A program made the translations under genes and the position numbers. This document shows positions 54,517-63,688 of a stretch of DNA of 64,000 nucleotides, in pieces; positions within the stretch are counted from its first letter, which is position 1, and the number at the start of each line of letters is the position of its first letter. The stretch is from Marinobacter confluentis. Its GTDB lineage: Bacteria; Pseudomonadota; Gammaproteobacteria; Pseudomonadales; Oleiphilaceae. The notes below the pieces were generated by a model. The model was not told the DNA's origin, ran no database searches, and saw only the letters and a list, made by a program, of their open reading frames with translations. The stretch spans positions 34,958 through 98,957 of the forward strand of contig NZ_SRPF01000007.1 in assembly GCF_004785685.1 (NCBI RefSeq), given 5' to 3'.

Positions 54517-55372
54517 CCTCCGCCTCAGCGGTTTCCTTTTCAATCAGCGCCGGTGTCTCCAGCGACATCGGGCCAAGCTTGCCCGCCCGATACTCGTTCA
54601 GCAGAACTTCCGACACCTTGTGAAGGTCCGGCACGCCCCCACGCCGAAAGAAATGCCGTTTGGCTGCAATACCATCCATTAGCGCCAGCCCGTCCTCGGG
54701 CTTTGCTGTGAAACCGTATCTGGCGAGTATCTGATCCGGATAGGCCTGCAACAGATAGTCTGCGGCAAACAATGCCACGTCCTCAAATTCGATGACGGCG
54801 CTGCGGATGGCCCCACTTACAGCCAACCGATAGCCGCAGGCCTCCGGCGACAGTTTCGGCCAGAGGAATCCCGGTGTGTCATACAGCAGAACGTTATCCG
54901 GCAGCTTGATCGCCTGCTGGGCCCGGGTAACGGCCGGTTCATTACCGGTTTTGGCCACGGGCCGGCCTGCCAGAGTGTTAATCAGTGTGGATTTGCCGAC
55001 GTTGGGTATGCCCAGAATCATTACCCGGAGCGCGCTTTTCTGACGATCATGCCCGGGCGTCATTTCTGCGGCCAGCCGGAGAATATCCAGTGCCTCGCTG
55101 CGCTGGTTGTGGGTCATGGTAATAGCCCTGACGCCACGCTCTTTTTCCAACCAGGCTTGCCATTGCGCAGTGACATCCGGATCGGCAAGGTCGCGTTTGT
55201 TCAACACCTTGATTACCGGGGTGTCGCCCCTGAGCGCCGGCACCAGAGGGTTCTCACTGGAGAACGGAAGGCGGGCATCGAGTACCTCGATGATCAGGTC
55301 CATCTGTGGCATTACTTTTTTGATTTCCTTGCGGGCCTTGTGCATGTGCCCTGGAAACCAGTTAATCGCCAT
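54506..55372 (-). CDS. YlqF/RbgA-like circularly permuted GTPase
   Basis: The GTPase motifs come in permuted order: G4 NKRD (residues about 58-61), then G1 GIPNVGKST (about 121-129) and G3 DTPG (about 165). The start MAINWFPGHMHKARKEIK is the RbgA/YlqF signature, also shared with mitochondrial Mtg1. RbgA acts late in large-subunit assembly in Firmicutes; gammaproteobacterial members are less studied. The protein has 288 residues and a Glu-rich C-terminus. It is convergent with the RmlD-like gene and divergent from the Spy-like gene. Confidence 0.9.
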   Translation of the reverse strand: MAINWFPGHMHKARKEIKKVMPQMDLIIEVLDARLPFSSENPLVPALRGDTPVIKVLNKRDLADPDVTAQWQAWLEKERGVRAITMTHNQRSEALDILRLAAEMTPGHDRQKSALRVMILGIPNVGKSTLINTLAGRPVAKTGNEPAVTRAQQAIKLPDNVLLYDTPGFLWPKLSPEACGYRLAVSGAIRSAVIEFEDVALFAADYLLQAYPDQILARYGFTAKPEDGLALMDGIAAKRHFFRRGGVPDLHKVSEVLLNEYRAGKLGPMSLETPALIEKETAEAEASP

Positions 55373-55600
55373 GGGGATAACTCCCGTAAGAAATAGAGGT
55401 GTGGCCAGACGGCGCCATTATGGACGGGAATGACCAAATTTTCACATTTCTGTGAATCCCCGTATGGCAGGCGCTCTGGCCGGCCGCTGTTGGAAGTGTG
55501 TACAAAAAACGGGGGTATAGGGTGAAATCGGGTCTGGTTTTGTACTAGGGTGTAGAGCTCGAAAAACCAAATACCTTAATAAATTGTTTTGGAGATCTTT

Positions 55601-56056
55601 ATGAAGCTCGTAAAACTGTTCGGAACCGCACTGATTGCGCTTGGCCTGAGTTCCCCGGCCATGGCCCAGCAATCCGGTGGTCAGCCTGACCAGGTGGACC
55701 AACTCGCCCAGATGGTCGGTCTGAGTGATGACCAGCAGACTGAAATTCGAGCTATCCTGGAGGAAATGCAGGGTGAAATCCAGGAGCTGAACGGCCAGGC
55801 TCAGCAGCTTCAGCAGCAGATCCAGGGTGAAATCAAGCCGGATTATGACGAAGCTGCCATCCGCGAAAACGCCGCTGAACTGGGTGAAATCACTGGCGAG
55901 ATTGCTGCCCTGTCAACGCTGATGCAGGCCAAGGTAGACAGCGTGTTCACTGAAGAGCAGCGTGAGCAGCTCAACCAGCGTATGCAGCAAATGCAGCGGC
56001 AGATGCAACAGCAGCGCCAGATGCAGCAACAAGGCCAGGGTCAGGGCATGCAGTGA
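55601..56056 (+). CDS. Spy/CpxP-like small periplasmic protein with Gln/Met-rich tail
   Basis: A signal peptide ends at AMA (about residue 22). The 151-residue precursor is almost all helical. It has LSDDQQTEIRAIL and FTEEQREQLNQRM, variants of the LTxxQ repeats of Spy/CpxP, linked by a Glu/Gln-rich coil (LNGQAQQLQQQIQGEIKPDYDE). The last 30 residues are nearly all Gln, Met and Arg, unlike E. coli Spy. Spy-type proteins are ATP-independent chaperones or metal-stress sensors; which applies here is unknown. GGAG sits before the ATG at 55601. A strong terminator follows, so it is monocistronic. Confidence 0.75.
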   Translation: MKLVKLFGTALIALGLSSPAMAQQSGGQPDQVDQLAQMVGLSDDQQTEIRAILEEMQGEIQELNGQAQQLQQQIQGEIKPDYDEAAIRENAAELGEITGEIAALSTLMQAKVDSVFTEEQREQLNQRMQQMQRQMQQQRQMQQQGQGQGMQ

Positions 56057-56072
56057 GTCCAGACCTGAGAAA

Positions 56073-56105
56073 ACCGCCCTGGCACTGAGCCACGGCGGTT
56101 TTTTT
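56073..56105 (+). terminator. Rho-independent terminator after the Spy-like gene
   Basis: ACCGCC (56073-56078) and GGCGGT (56094-56099) with an inner TGGC-ACTGA-GCCA stem are followed by a run of seven T. It also lies just beyond the end of the opposing MMPL gene. Confidence 0.9.
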
Positions 56106-56118
56106 GTGCCTGAAGGTT

Positions 56119-58605
56119 TTACCCGGAGTTGCCGAAGGGCTTTACCATCACAATCAGCCTGGGCAGCAGGGTAAGGGCACCTACCAGAGCCATGAACATG
56201 GCAAAGCCGGTGAACAGTCCGAAGTAGATAGTCGGAATGAAGTTCGACAGGACCAGAATCGAAAAGCCAGTGATTATGGTCAGCGACGTAAAGAACATCG
56301 CCTGCCCAATGCTGCGGTGGCAGCGGTGCATAGTGGCAATATAGTCGCCGTCCTTCTCGAATTCCGTTTTGAACCGGTGGATGTAGTGAATGGTGTCGTC
56401 CACGGCTATCCCCACGGTAATCGCCGCCACGGTAATGGTCATCATATCCAGCGGAATGCCTAGCCAACCCATCAGTCCCAGCACCGAACCGGCGGCAATC
56501 AGATTCGGAGCCATGCCAATCAATGCCAGTTTGATCGACCGGAACAGGATCAGAAACATAATCATGATGGCCAGGAACACCACGCCAATGGTCTTGATCT
56601 GGGAGTCGAACAGGCTCTGCAGCATGTTGTTGTACATCACCGTCATGCCTGTGAGCTGTACCTGATCGTCTTCGAAGCCCATGTCCTCGGTCAGGTGGCT
56701 GCGAATGCGGTCCAGCAATTCCTGGCGTCGCAGATCCGGCAGGGTTTCCAGAATGCGGATACTGAACCGGGCCTGGTCGTCTTCCTCGCTGATATAGGGC
56801 GTCAGCAGGATGTCCCGCAGATCTTCGGGCACCGCCGAAGGCACGAAGGCCAGTTCCAGGGCGTTCAGGGGCTCGCCGCCGTTCACCTGCGCCAGTATGT
56901 CCAGGGTGGTGCTGATGGACTGCACCTTGCCGGTTTCCGGCAGGCTGTCCAGATAGTCGTGGACTTTTTCCAGCCGGTCCATTTTCTGATAGGTGAACCA
57001 GGTGTCCCGGTATCCCTCGGCCCCTTCACAGTCCTCGACAAAAGGGTCACAGTCGCTGGCAAAGGGGTCTCCGCCGCTGGCGCTCTCGGGCGCCCTGTCG
57101 TCAGTGATGACCACGTCCAGGGGTGTGGTGCCGCCCAGGCGGTCATCGATGGTAATCATGCCCTGGTGGATTTCGGTACTGGACTTGAAGTAATCAATGA
57201 AGCTGTTTTCCACCGTCAGGCGGCTCAGGCCTATCACGCAGAGCACTGCGATGATGGCGGAACCGAACAGAACGGTGTTGCCAAAGTGCTCGGTAAACCG
57301 CGCGAACAGGTCCGTAAATGGAACGCGGTCCGAGCGCACCCGGTCGTCCAGTGGCGGAGGCAGCAGTGCCAGCAGGGCCGGGAAAACAATAAAGGTGATC
57401 AGGAAGGCGACCGTCAGGCCCAGGGTCATCATCCAGCCGAAATCGATCACCGGGCGAATGCCACTGAACGTCAGCGAGCCGAAGGCGACAATGGTGGTGA
57501 TGGCCATGTAGAAGCAGGGTTTGACCATGGCCAGCAGTGTGCGCCGCAGTATGTCCAGGGATTCCGCTTCAGGATCGTCGTGCTGGAATTCCCGATAGCG
57601 GACGATCAGGTGAATCGTCAGCGACAGGGTCATGATCAGCAGCAACGAGACAAAGTTGGAGCTGATCACCGTCACCGGCCACTGCGCCCAGCTCAGGTAA
57701 CCGATCATCAGCCACACGGTGAAACTGCAGCACAGCAGGGGTACCAGCACCCAGCGCCACTGGCGGAAGATGATGGCCAGGGTTAGTAGCAGGAACAGCA
57801 ACACGCCAACGCCAAAAGTGGACAGGTCATTCTGGATAAAGCGGATCATGTCCGCGACGATCATGGGCACGCCGCCCAGGTAGATCTCCGCCCGGTCCCG
57901 GTAGTCGTCGAGAATGGTCCGGACTTCGCCGATGGTTCTGTCCCGCTGCTCGCCCTGGGCTTCGGTAAATTCAATAAATTCCTGGCTGACGGTTTCCAGG
58001 CGTTGCTGTCCTGCTGCAGAAGCCTCGCCGCTGTCGACCTTGTCCCTCAGGCTGTTGCGCTCTCGCAGCAGTTCGAAATAGCGCTCCGGTGTCGGCAGGT
58101 TCACCTGTATGGCAGTGGTGCGGGCATCCTCGCTGATCAGCAGGTTGGGGTAGAGCGGGTTGTCCAGCAGCGCCTCGCGGGCGGTATCCGGTTCAACGCC
58201 ATCTTCATCGATGGTCTTGATCTCGGAATCCACGGTGTCCAGGGTCAGGTCCGGGCTGTGCAGCAAGGGGACATTCAGGATGCTGTTGGTGGAGCTGACG
58301 TTGTCCAGTGCTTCAAGGTCGTCACGGAGCGACCGGAGCAGGGCCAGGCCGTCTTCGCTGAACATTTCCTCATGGGGGGTAAAGGTAACCACGAGGAAGT
58401 CGTCAGAGGTGGTGAAGCGGCGATTTACTTCCCGGTACTGCTCCAGTGAGCGGTCGTTTTCCAGCACCAGGGACTCGGCGGAGGCGTCCAGTCGGAACTG
58501 GTCAAGCCGCAAACTGGCAAGCACCAGCAGGGCGCCGAAAATCAGAAGAACGAGAACTGGATGGGGAAGAATCAGCCGGTCATAAAACGAACGAAGCCAG
58601 GACAT
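56119..58605 (-). CDS. MMPL/RND-family transporter
   Basis: An 828-residue inner-membrane protein with the RND layout: a first span, a large periplasmic loop (about residues 45-245), six spans, a second loop (about 450-640) and six more. Sterol-sensing-domain-like spans and GLMGWLGIPLDMMTITVAAITVGIAVDDTIHYIHRF carry the Asp pair expected in proton-driven MMPL transport. The second loop has an acidic Cys-containing insert (DPFASDCDPFVEDCEG). Related proteins export lipids, hopanoids or other hydrophobic compounds; the cargo is unknown. The ATG at 58605 is preferred because a GTG at 58617 would sit on its own Shine-Dalgarno sequence. Confidence 0.88.
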   Translation of the reverse strand: MSWLRSFYDRLILPHPVLVLLIFGALLVLASLRLDQFRLDASAESLVLENDRSLEQYREVNRRFTTSDDFLVVTFTPHEEMFSEDGLALLRSLRDDLEALDNVSSTNSILNVPLLHSPDLTLDTVDSEIKTIDEDGVEPDTAREALLDNPLYPNLLISEDARTTAIQVNLPTPERYFELLRERNSLRDKVDSGEASAAGQQRLETVSQEFIEFTEAQGEQRDRTIGEVRTILDDYRDRAEIYLGGVPMIVADMIRFIQNDLSTFGVGVLLFLLLTLAIIFRQWRWVLVPLLCCSFTVWLMIGYLSWAQWPVTVISSNFVSLLLIMTLSLTIHLIVRYREFQHDDPEAESLDILRRTLLAMVKPCFYMAITTIVAFGSLTFSGIRPVIDFGWMMTLGLTVAFLITFIVFPALLALLPPPLDDRVRSDRVPFTDLFARFTEHFGNTVLFGSAIIAVLCVIGLSRLTVENSFIDYFKSSTEIHQGMITIDDRLGGTTPLDVVITDDRAPESASGGDPFASDCDPFVEDCEGAEGYRDTWFTYQKMDRLEKVHDYLDSLPETGKVQSISTTLDILAQVNGGEPLNALELAFVPSAVPEDLRDILLTPYISEEDDQARFSIRILETLPDLRRQELLDRIRSHLTEDMGFEDDQVQLTGMTVMYNNMLQSLFDSQIKTIGVVFLAIMIMFLILFRSIKLALIGMAPNLIAAGSVLGLMGWLGIPLDMMTITVAAITVGIAVDDTIHYIHRFKTEFEKDGDYIATMHRCHRSIGQAMFFTSLTIITGFSILVLSNFIPTIYFGLFTGFAMFMALVGALTLLPRLIVMVKPFGNSG

Positions 58606-58688
58606 CAGAAACAGCACCCTTCACATTGGAAACGAGTGCAGAGTGTGCCACAAACTGTCAGGTTGCGGTGATTCTGTTGGGCACCGAA

Positions 58689-59735
58689 TCAGTCGACGGC
58701 TTTAACGGGAATCTGCTGCGCTTTTGATGAAGCAGGAACTTCCGGCACGGCAAGGCCAAGATTGTTCTTTTCGAACACCCGGTCAGCGCGATAACTGGAG
58801 CGCACCATGGGACCGGAAGGCACCTCCATAAAGCCTTTTTCCAGGCCGATTTCCCGGTAGCGGTTAAAGGCTTCCGGCGTGACGTATTCTTCCACCGGCA
58901 GATGGTTCGGGGTCGGGCGCAGGTACTGGCCCAGGGTCAGTATGTCGACGCCAATGGCCCGCAAATCGTCCATGGTTTCCAGAATTTCTTCTTCGGTTTC
59001 ACCCAGGCCCAGCATCAGGCTGGTCTTGGTGAGTACATCCGGCCGGTACCGCTTTGCGTGGGCCAGCACGCTGAGAGTTTTCTCATAGCCGGCGCGGGGA
59101 TCACGCACGCGGGTGGTCAGACGCTTGACGGTCTCCACGTTCTGGGCGAACACATCCAGCCCGGAATCCACCACTTTCTCAACGTGGGGCATGACCGCGT
59201 CGAAGTCCGGGGTCAGGGCTTCAACTGCGACGTGAGGGGTGCGTTCCTTGATGGCTGAAACGCAGGCGGCGTAGTGGGCTGCGCCGCCGTCATCCAGATC
59301 ATCACGGTCCACGGAGGTAAGCACGATATAGCGCAATCCCATCAGTTCCACGGACTTGGCGGTGTTTTCCGGTTCTTCGTGGTCCAACCAGCCCTTGGGA
59401 TTGCCGGTATCCACAGCGCAGAAGCGGCAGGCACGGGTGCAGACAGAGCCCATAACCATGATGGTCGCGGTGCCATTGGTCCAGCATTCACCAATGTTGG
59501 GGCAGTGGGATTCCTGGCAGACGGTACTCAGGCGATGTTCGCTGACGTTCTTGCGAACCGCCTCGTAGCGCTCGCCGCCCGGCATGCGAGCCCGCAACCA
59601 GGAGGGTTTACGCTGGGTCTTGGTATCGATAATGCCCGAGCCGGAGCGCTTGATTCCGTCCTTGATGGCAGAAAAGCCATGTTCGTTACGGAATTTGGAA
59701 CCGCTGGTGACGCGGGGCTTGGCGCTGTCGCTCAT
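58689..59735 (-). CDS. lipA: Lipoyl synthase LipA
   Basis: LipA is a radical SAM enzyme that inserts two sulfurs into octanoyl groups delivered by LipB. The auxiliary cluster motif [12 protein letters not shown] (C-x4-C-x5-C) and the radical SAM motif CTRACRFC (C-x3-C-x2-C) are both complete, followed by AVDTGNP. The frame is open to 60005, but the protein proper starts MSDSAKPR at the ATG at 59735, giving 348 residues; the extra upstream residues do not look coding. It is unlinked to lipB, some 23 kb away on the opposite strand. It is followed by the MMPL gene after 83 nt. Confidence 0.97.
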   Translation of the reverse strand: MSDSAKPRVTSGSKFRNEHGFSAIKDGIKRSGSGIIDTKTQRKPSWLRARMPGGERYEAVRKNVSEHRLSTVCQESHCPNIGECWTNGTATIMVMGSVCTRACRFCAVDTGNPKGWLDHEEPENTAKSVELMGLRYIVLTSVDRDDLDDGGAAHYAACVSAIKERTPHVAVEALTPDFDAVMPHVEKVVDSGLDVFAQNVETVKRLTTRVRDPRAGYEKTLSVLAHAKRYRPDVLTKTSLMLGLGETEEEILETMDDLRAIGVDILTLGQYLRPTPNHLPVEEYVTPEAFNRYREIGLEKGFMEVPSGPMVRSSYRADRVFEKNNLGLAVPEVPASSKAQQIPVKAVD

Positions 59736-59901
59736 TGCACTGGAGCTCTCTTGGATTCGAATGAAAAAGGTAACAAGTAAGGTAAAAGGGTAATCCGGCG
59801 ACACAATTGTTACAAGACAGATAGGGATAATCACGGGGATGGCCGGGCACGACATTGGTCGAACCCGGCCGGGCTTCAGATAGAGAAGAGGATCAGCAAG
59901 G

Positions 59902-61179
59902 TCAGGCTGTTGCCTTGTCCAGCGCCTGTGCGATGTCGGCAATGATATCGTCCACATGCTCGATACCAATGGACAGGCGCACCAGATCTTCACTGACCCC
60001 TGCACTGGCCAGTTCTTCCGGGTTCAGCTGACGGTGGGTGGTCGTGGCCGGATGGCAGGCCAGGGATTTGGCATCGCCGATGTTCACCAGTCGGTAGATC
60101 AGTTCCAGCGCGTCGATAAATTTCCCGCCGGCCTCAAGGCCGCCTTTGATGCCGAAGCTCAGAATGCCGGATGCCCTGCCGCCACAGATCTTGTCGCAGG
60201 TGGCTTTGTAGGGGCTGTCGGCAAGGGTGGCGTAATTGACCCATTCCACGGACGGATGATCCTGCAGGTACTGGGCAACTTTCTCGGCGTTCTGGCAGTG
60301 TCTTTCCATGCGCAGCGCCAGTGTCTCCAGCCCCTGCATGATCAGGAACGCATTGAACGGGGACAGCGCAGCGCCGGTGTTCCGTAGTGGCACCACGCGG
60401 CAGCGGCCAATAAAGGCAGCTTCGCCCAGGGCTTCGGTGTAGACCACACCGTGATAGGACGGGTCCGGCTCATTCAGCATCGGGAATTTTGCGGCATTGG
60501 CTTTCCAGTCGAACTTGCCGGAATCCACAACCACGCCGGCCACCGTAGTGCCGTGCCCGCCAATGTACTTGGTGAGTGAGTGAACCACGATGTCGGCGCC
60601 GTGTTCTATCGGACGACACAGGAAGGGGGTGCCAACAGTGTTATCGACAATCAGCGGTATGCCGTGTTTGTGGGCGATTTCCGCCCAGCGCTGGATGTCG
60701 ACCACGTTACCGGCGGGGTTGCCAATGGATTCGCAGAAGAGGGCGCGGGTGTTGTCATCAATGGCGTTCTCCACCGCATCGAAGTCGTCGTGGCGAACCA
60801 TCTTGCAGGTGATGCCCTGATTTGGCAGCGAATGGGCGAACAGGTTGTAGGTGCCGCCGTACAGCTGGCCGGTGCTGACGATGTTATTGCCGACCTTGCA
60901 GATGGTCTGCAGGGCATAAAGGATGGCCGCCATGCCGGAGGCCACAGCCAGCGCGCCGACGCCACCTTCCAGTTGAGCCATGCGCTCTTCCAGCACCGCA
61001 TTCGTGGGATTCATGATGCGGGTATAGATGTTGCCCTGCACCTTCAGGTCGAACAGATCAGCGCCGTGTTGGGTGTCGTCGAAGGTATAGGACGTCGTTT
61101 GGTAAATAGGTGTAGTGGCGGCGTTGGTGGCCGGGTCGCCTTTAAAGCCGGCGTGGAGGGCGACGGTTTCTGGTTTCAT
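59902..61179 (-). CDS. metY: O-acetylhomoserine aminocarboxypropyltransferase/sulfhydrylase (MetY type)
   Basis: This PLP enzyme makes homocysteine from O-acetylhomoserine and sulfide. The PLP lysine is in [42 protein letters not shown], the start at the ATG at 61179, and [14 protein letters not shown] are typical of the OAH sulfhydrylase group. The length of 425 residues fits that group rather than the shorter MetB/MetC group. The frame opens at 61224, but the later ATG with AGGA before it suits the family. metX is not in the window. Confidence 0.93.
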   Translation of the reverse strand: MKPETVALHAGFKGDPATNAATTPIYQTTSYTFDDTQHGADLFDLKVQGNIYTRIMNPTNAVLEERMAQLEGGVGALAVASGMAAILYALQTICKVGNNIVSTGQLYGGTYNLFAHSLPNQGITCKMVRHDDFDAVENAIDDNTRALFCESIGNPAGNVVDIQRWAEIAHKHGIPLIVDNTVGTPFLCRPIEHGADIVVHSLTKYIGGHGTTVAGVVVDSGKFDWKANAAKFPMLNEPDPSYHGVVYTEALGEAAFIGRCRVVPLRNTGAALSPFNAFLIMQGLETLALRMERHCQNAEKVAQYLQDHPSVEWVNYATLADSPYKATCDKICGGRASGILSFGIKGGLEAGGKFIDALELIYRLVNIGDAKSLACHPATTTHRQLNPEELASAGVSEDLVRLSIGIEHVDDIIADIAQALDKATA

Positions 61180-61394
61180 TGCAACGATCCTGCTGTCGTG
61201 AATTTGTTTTTGGCTACCAAACATTAGCGACGATGAGGTTCGCTGTCCATCAGTGTCTCCAGCGGATCCCGGGCAACCCTTTTTTTCGCTGCCAAAGACG
61301 TTATTGCGCTTTTGTTCGCTACGCTGTATGAAGGAGAGTAGTGTAGGAGGAAGGTCCGGAATCTATTGCCCAATGACAGAAAACGGGGGGGTTC
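61180..61394. other. Divergent intergenic region between metY and the GAF-EAL gene
   Basis: A 215-nt divergent region. On the metY strand it can form a CGCTG/CAGCG stem (about 61233-61257). I checked by eye for S-box-like SAM and SAH riboswitch patterns and did not recognise one. AAAGACGTTA (61299-61308) weakly resembles a met box, but no tandem copy is present. Confidence 0.4.
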
Positions 61395-62615
61395 ATGGTT
61401 GTTAAGGGTGCGCTAACCGCAACCGACTATTTCGACCAGGGATTCACGGTATCGATCTCGAAATTGTTGGGCATGCTTCGCCGAAATTTTGGTATGGATC
61501 TGGCGTTCATCGGCAAATTTGAACGCGGCTTTCGGTCGTCTGTCGTTCTGAACGCGGGAGAGCGGTCAAAGCTTTCAGACAACGCCTATTTCTCCCACCC
61601 GGAAAACGATACTTACTGCCGAAAAATCGCTGACGGTGAGCTTCCCTGCATCATCCCGGACACCAGCCAAAATCCGATCACCCGTGACATGGCGGTGACA
61701 GACGACCTGTCCATTGGCGCCTACATGGGTGTGCCCATTTTTTTGTCCACCGGCGAAGTGTATGGAACCCTGTGTTGCCTCAAGCATTCCACCGATGACT
61801 CACTGAGCTCGCGCGATCCATCCCTGCTGCGTTTTGTGGCTGAGGTGATCGCTGACCGGATCGAATCCCTTAGGACGTCCGATCGACGGCTAACTGAGAT
61901 CGAGGAACGAATCGACCAGATCATCGCGTTCGATGAACTGGAGATGCACTTCCAGCCCATCTGGGCGGTCGAGAAAGAGTGTGTCGCTGGCTACGAGGCG
62001 TTGGCCCGATTTCAGACGGTGACCTATCGCCCGCCAGACTTATGGTTCAGCGAAGCGGAAGAGGTCGGGCAGGGCGAGCGCCTGGAAGCCATGGCAGTCC
62101 GCCGGGCGCTTGGTGCCCTGAAACATCTGCCAGAGGACTGTTTCATCAGCATCAATGCCTCGCCGGAAATGGTGCTTTCCAGGGTGCTGGCCAAACTGCT
62201 GCTAGGAGCAGACGGCGACCGCGTCATCGTAGAGGTGACGGAACACGCCAGAATTATGGACTATCAGGCGTTCAGAGACGCCGCCCATCTGCTTCGGACA
62301 ATGGGTGTTCGGCTGGCCATCGATGACGCCGGCTCCGGCTACGCGTCCTTCAAACACGTGGTAGAGCTGGACGCAGACATCATCAAGCTGGACCTGAACC
62401 TGATTCGGGGCATCGATGCGGACGTGAAAAAGCAGGCAATGGCAGCAGCACTCATTTCATACGCTCGTCGCGTAGGCGCAGAGGTAGTGGCAGAGGGCGT
62501 CGAAACCCAGCAGGAATTTGCAATGCTTAAAGAACTCGACGTCGACAAAGTTCAAGGCAGCCTGATCGGCAAAGCCGTCCCGCTTGATGAAATTTCCTGC
62601 AATCCGATCGTCTGA
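61395..62615 (+). CDS. GAF-EAL c-di-GMP phosphodiesterase
   Basis: Residues 15-160 form a GAF domain (VPIFLSTGEVYGTLCCLKH), a small-molecule sensor. Residues 178-400 form an EAL domain that hydrolyses c-di-GMP. The catalytic set looks intact: EAL at 201-203, INASPEM, VEVTEHARI, AIDDAGSG (with the DD pair), IIKLD, AEGVET and VQG. The GSG in DDAGSG is an allowed variant of loop 6. No GGDEF domain is fused. The ATG at 61395 follows a G-run that acts as ribosome-binding site. It is a plausible counterpart for the degenerate GGDEF proteins at 23.5-25.6 kb, though unlinked. Confidence 0.9.
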   Translation: MVVKGALTATDYFDQGFTVSISKLLGMLRRNFGMDLAFIGKFERGFRSSVVLNAGERSKLSDNAYFSHPENDTYCRKIADGELPCIIPDTSQNPITRDMAVTDDLSIGAYMGVPIFLSTGEVYGTLCCLKHSTDDSLSSRDPSLLRFVAEVIADRIESLRTSDRRLTEIEERIDQIIAFDELEMHFQPIWAVEKECVAGYEALARFQTVTYRPPDLWFSEAEEVGQGERLEAMAVRRALGALKHLPEDCFISINASPEMVLSRVLAKLLLGADGDRVIVEVTEHARIMDYQAFRDAAHLLRTMGVRLAIDDAGSGYASFKHVVELDADIIKLDLNLIRGIDADVKKQAMAAALISYARRVGAEVVAEGVETQQEFAMLKELDVDKVQGSLIGKAVPLDEISCNPIV

Positions 62616-62635
62616 CAGACCACCACTCCGGGCAT

Positions 62636-62668
62636 AAAAAAAGCCACGATGTGAATCATGGCTTTTTT
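62636..62668. terminator. Bidirectional terminator after the GAF-EAL gene
   Basis: AAAAAAAGCCA (62636-62646) pairs with TGGCTTTTTT (62659-62668); inner GAT/ATC pairing closes the loop. The T-run on the plus strand and the A-run on the left suit termination from both directions, including any transcript from the tRNA remnant. Confidence 0.85.
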
Positions 62669-62676
62669 CGGAAGTC

Positions 62677-62726
62677 TGGTAGCAAGGGGCGGAGTCGAAC
62701 CGCCGACCCCAGCATTATGTGTGCTG
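62677..62726 (-). pseudogene. tRNA-Met 3' remnant (probable attachment site)
   Basis: On the minus strand the sequence reads CAGCA-CACATAA-TGCTG, an anticodon arm with CAT, then GGGGTC and a perfect T arm GGCGG-TTCGACT-CCGCC, the acceptor 3' strand CCTTGCT, A and CCA. The T33 expected before the anticodon is A. The 5' acceptor strand and the D arm are absent; only GGTAGTGC (62736-62743), resembling the end of a D arm, is nearby. This cannot fold as a working tRNA. A 3'-half tRNA fragment of this kind is what integrase-driven insertion leaves behind. Confidence 0.75.
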
Positions 62727-62837
62727 TGTAAGAGGAGCACTACCGTACACAAAATTTCAAAAACAACAGGTTAGCTTAAAGGTGAGTGCACCGAAGGTCA
62801 CAAAAGCATACAGCGGTAGTCAAGGGGGCAACCGACA

Positions 62838-63131
62838 TCACGCGGATTCACGGCTGTCTTCAACGGCTTCCAGCTTCACCCGAAAACCACACGCAGCGGC
62901 ATACTTATTGAGCGTGCCCCAGCTCGGATTACCTTTGCCATGCTCAAGCCTTGAAATGTTGCTCTTGTTGGTTCCAAGTTTTTTGGCAACCTCCTCCTGA
63001 GTAAGACCAGCTGAAGACCTCATAGTGACAAGCTGATCAATCAGGCTGAACTCGTCCTGGAGGGCATCGTACTCCTTCCGGACCTTGGGGTTTTGCAGTG
63101 CTTTCTGCTTAAAATCTTTAAAGCTCTTCAT
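62838..63131 (-). CDS. HigA-like XRE antitoxin
   Basis: A 97-residue protein with a helix-turn-helix of the XRE/Cro type (MRSSAGLTQEEVAKKLGTNKSNISRLEHGKG, about residues 37-67). The N-terminal helix may contact the toxin. Its start overlaps the end of the upstream toxin-like gene by 4 nt, the toxin-first order of HigBA modules. It probably neutralises the toxin and represses the pair by binding the dyad at 63472-63489. Confidence 0.88.
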   Translation of the reverse strand: MKSFKDFKQKALQNPKVRKEYDALQDEFSLIDQLVTMRSSAGLTQEEVAKKLGTNKSNISRLEHGKGNPSWGTLNKYAAACGFRVKLEAVEDSRESA

Positions 63132-63448
63132 TTCTTGACCTCCTTCAACCGCTCTTTGGCAAGCTCTAAGTCTTTCTTGGGTGTCTTCTGATCCTTCTTT
63201 ACGAATACGTGCAAAACGACGATTCGCCTGCCCTCCATGTAGCAGAAGATACCTCTACCGATCCCTTCTTTTGCTTTCGCCCGGATCTCGAACAGCTCAT
63301 CGCCCAGCGGCTTTGTGTGCGGTGCGCCTAGATTGGCTCCGTGCTTCTCCATCAGATCCATCAAACGAAGCATTCTTGCCTGGATCTTGGGTGGCATATC
63401 CGCTAGATCTTCGTCCACCTTCCCGTATAGCTCAATTTCCCAGGCCAT
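63128..63448 (-). CDS. HigB/RelE-like type II toxin (Gp49-like)
   Basis: A 106-residue basic protein of the RelE/HigB superfamily. IELYGKVDEDLADMPPKIQARMLRLMDLME is the helical N-terminus, and LFEIRAKAKEGIGRGIFCYMEGRRIVVLHVFVKKDQKTPKKDLELAK is the beta sheet with the C-terminal helix common to the phage Gp49-like toxins. Such enzymes cut mRNA on the ribosome. The lower GC content and the neighbouring IS point to horizontal acquisition. Confidence 0.88.
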   Translation of the reverse strand: MAWEIELYGKVDEDLADMPPKIQARMLRLMDLMEKHGANLGAPHTKPLGDELFEIRAKAKEGIGRGIFCYMEGRRIVVLHVFVKKDQKTPKKDLELAKERLKEVKK

Positions 63449-63471
63449 TTACACTCCTATTCCTTTATATT

Positions 63472-63489
63472 GTTATCATAAATGACAAC
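63472..63489. promoter_or_regulatory. Operator-like dyad upstream of the toxin-antitoxin pair
   Basis: GTTATCAT-AA-ATGACAAC is an 8-2-8 dyad with one mismatch, 24 nt upstream of the toxin start. On the minus strand it overlaps TTGTCA and is followed by TATAAA-like sequence, so it may cover the promoter. HigA-type antitoxins bind such sites. Confidence 0.6.
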
Positions 63490-63688
63490 CTTGGGTTTGG
63501 GGAAATTCCAGAATGGAATAAGAAGCGCCCTGCTTAATCTATCGGCCTCAGGCAGCATCGTTTTATGAGACCTGTGGAGATAGTCCATCGACAGACACTG
63601 ATTTTTAAAAACAGACAGTTATGGCTTGGCGAGGTTCAAAACCGCACATTGGGGGACGCTGTTGAGGACGAGTGGACAAACGCCATGC

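Noticed and set aside
56695..57786. 363-codon frame antisense to the MMPL gene
   Set aside because: The minus strand encodes the clear transporter; the plus-strand translation is Gln/His/Arg-rich and has no domain.
59736..60005. N-terminal extension of lipA
   Set aside because: The extra 90 codons run through the metY-lipA intergenic sequence with no ribosome-binding site at the outer start and no LipA similarity.
61180..61394. SAM or SAH riboswitch before metY
   Set aside because: The leader shows only a simple stem; I could not find the conserved cores of these riboswitches by eye. A covariance-model scan would settle it.
62677..62750. A functional tRNA at the end of the GAF-EAL gene
   Set aside because: The 3' half is good, but no 5' acceptor strand pairs with CCTTGCT and no D arm folds; position 33 is not T.
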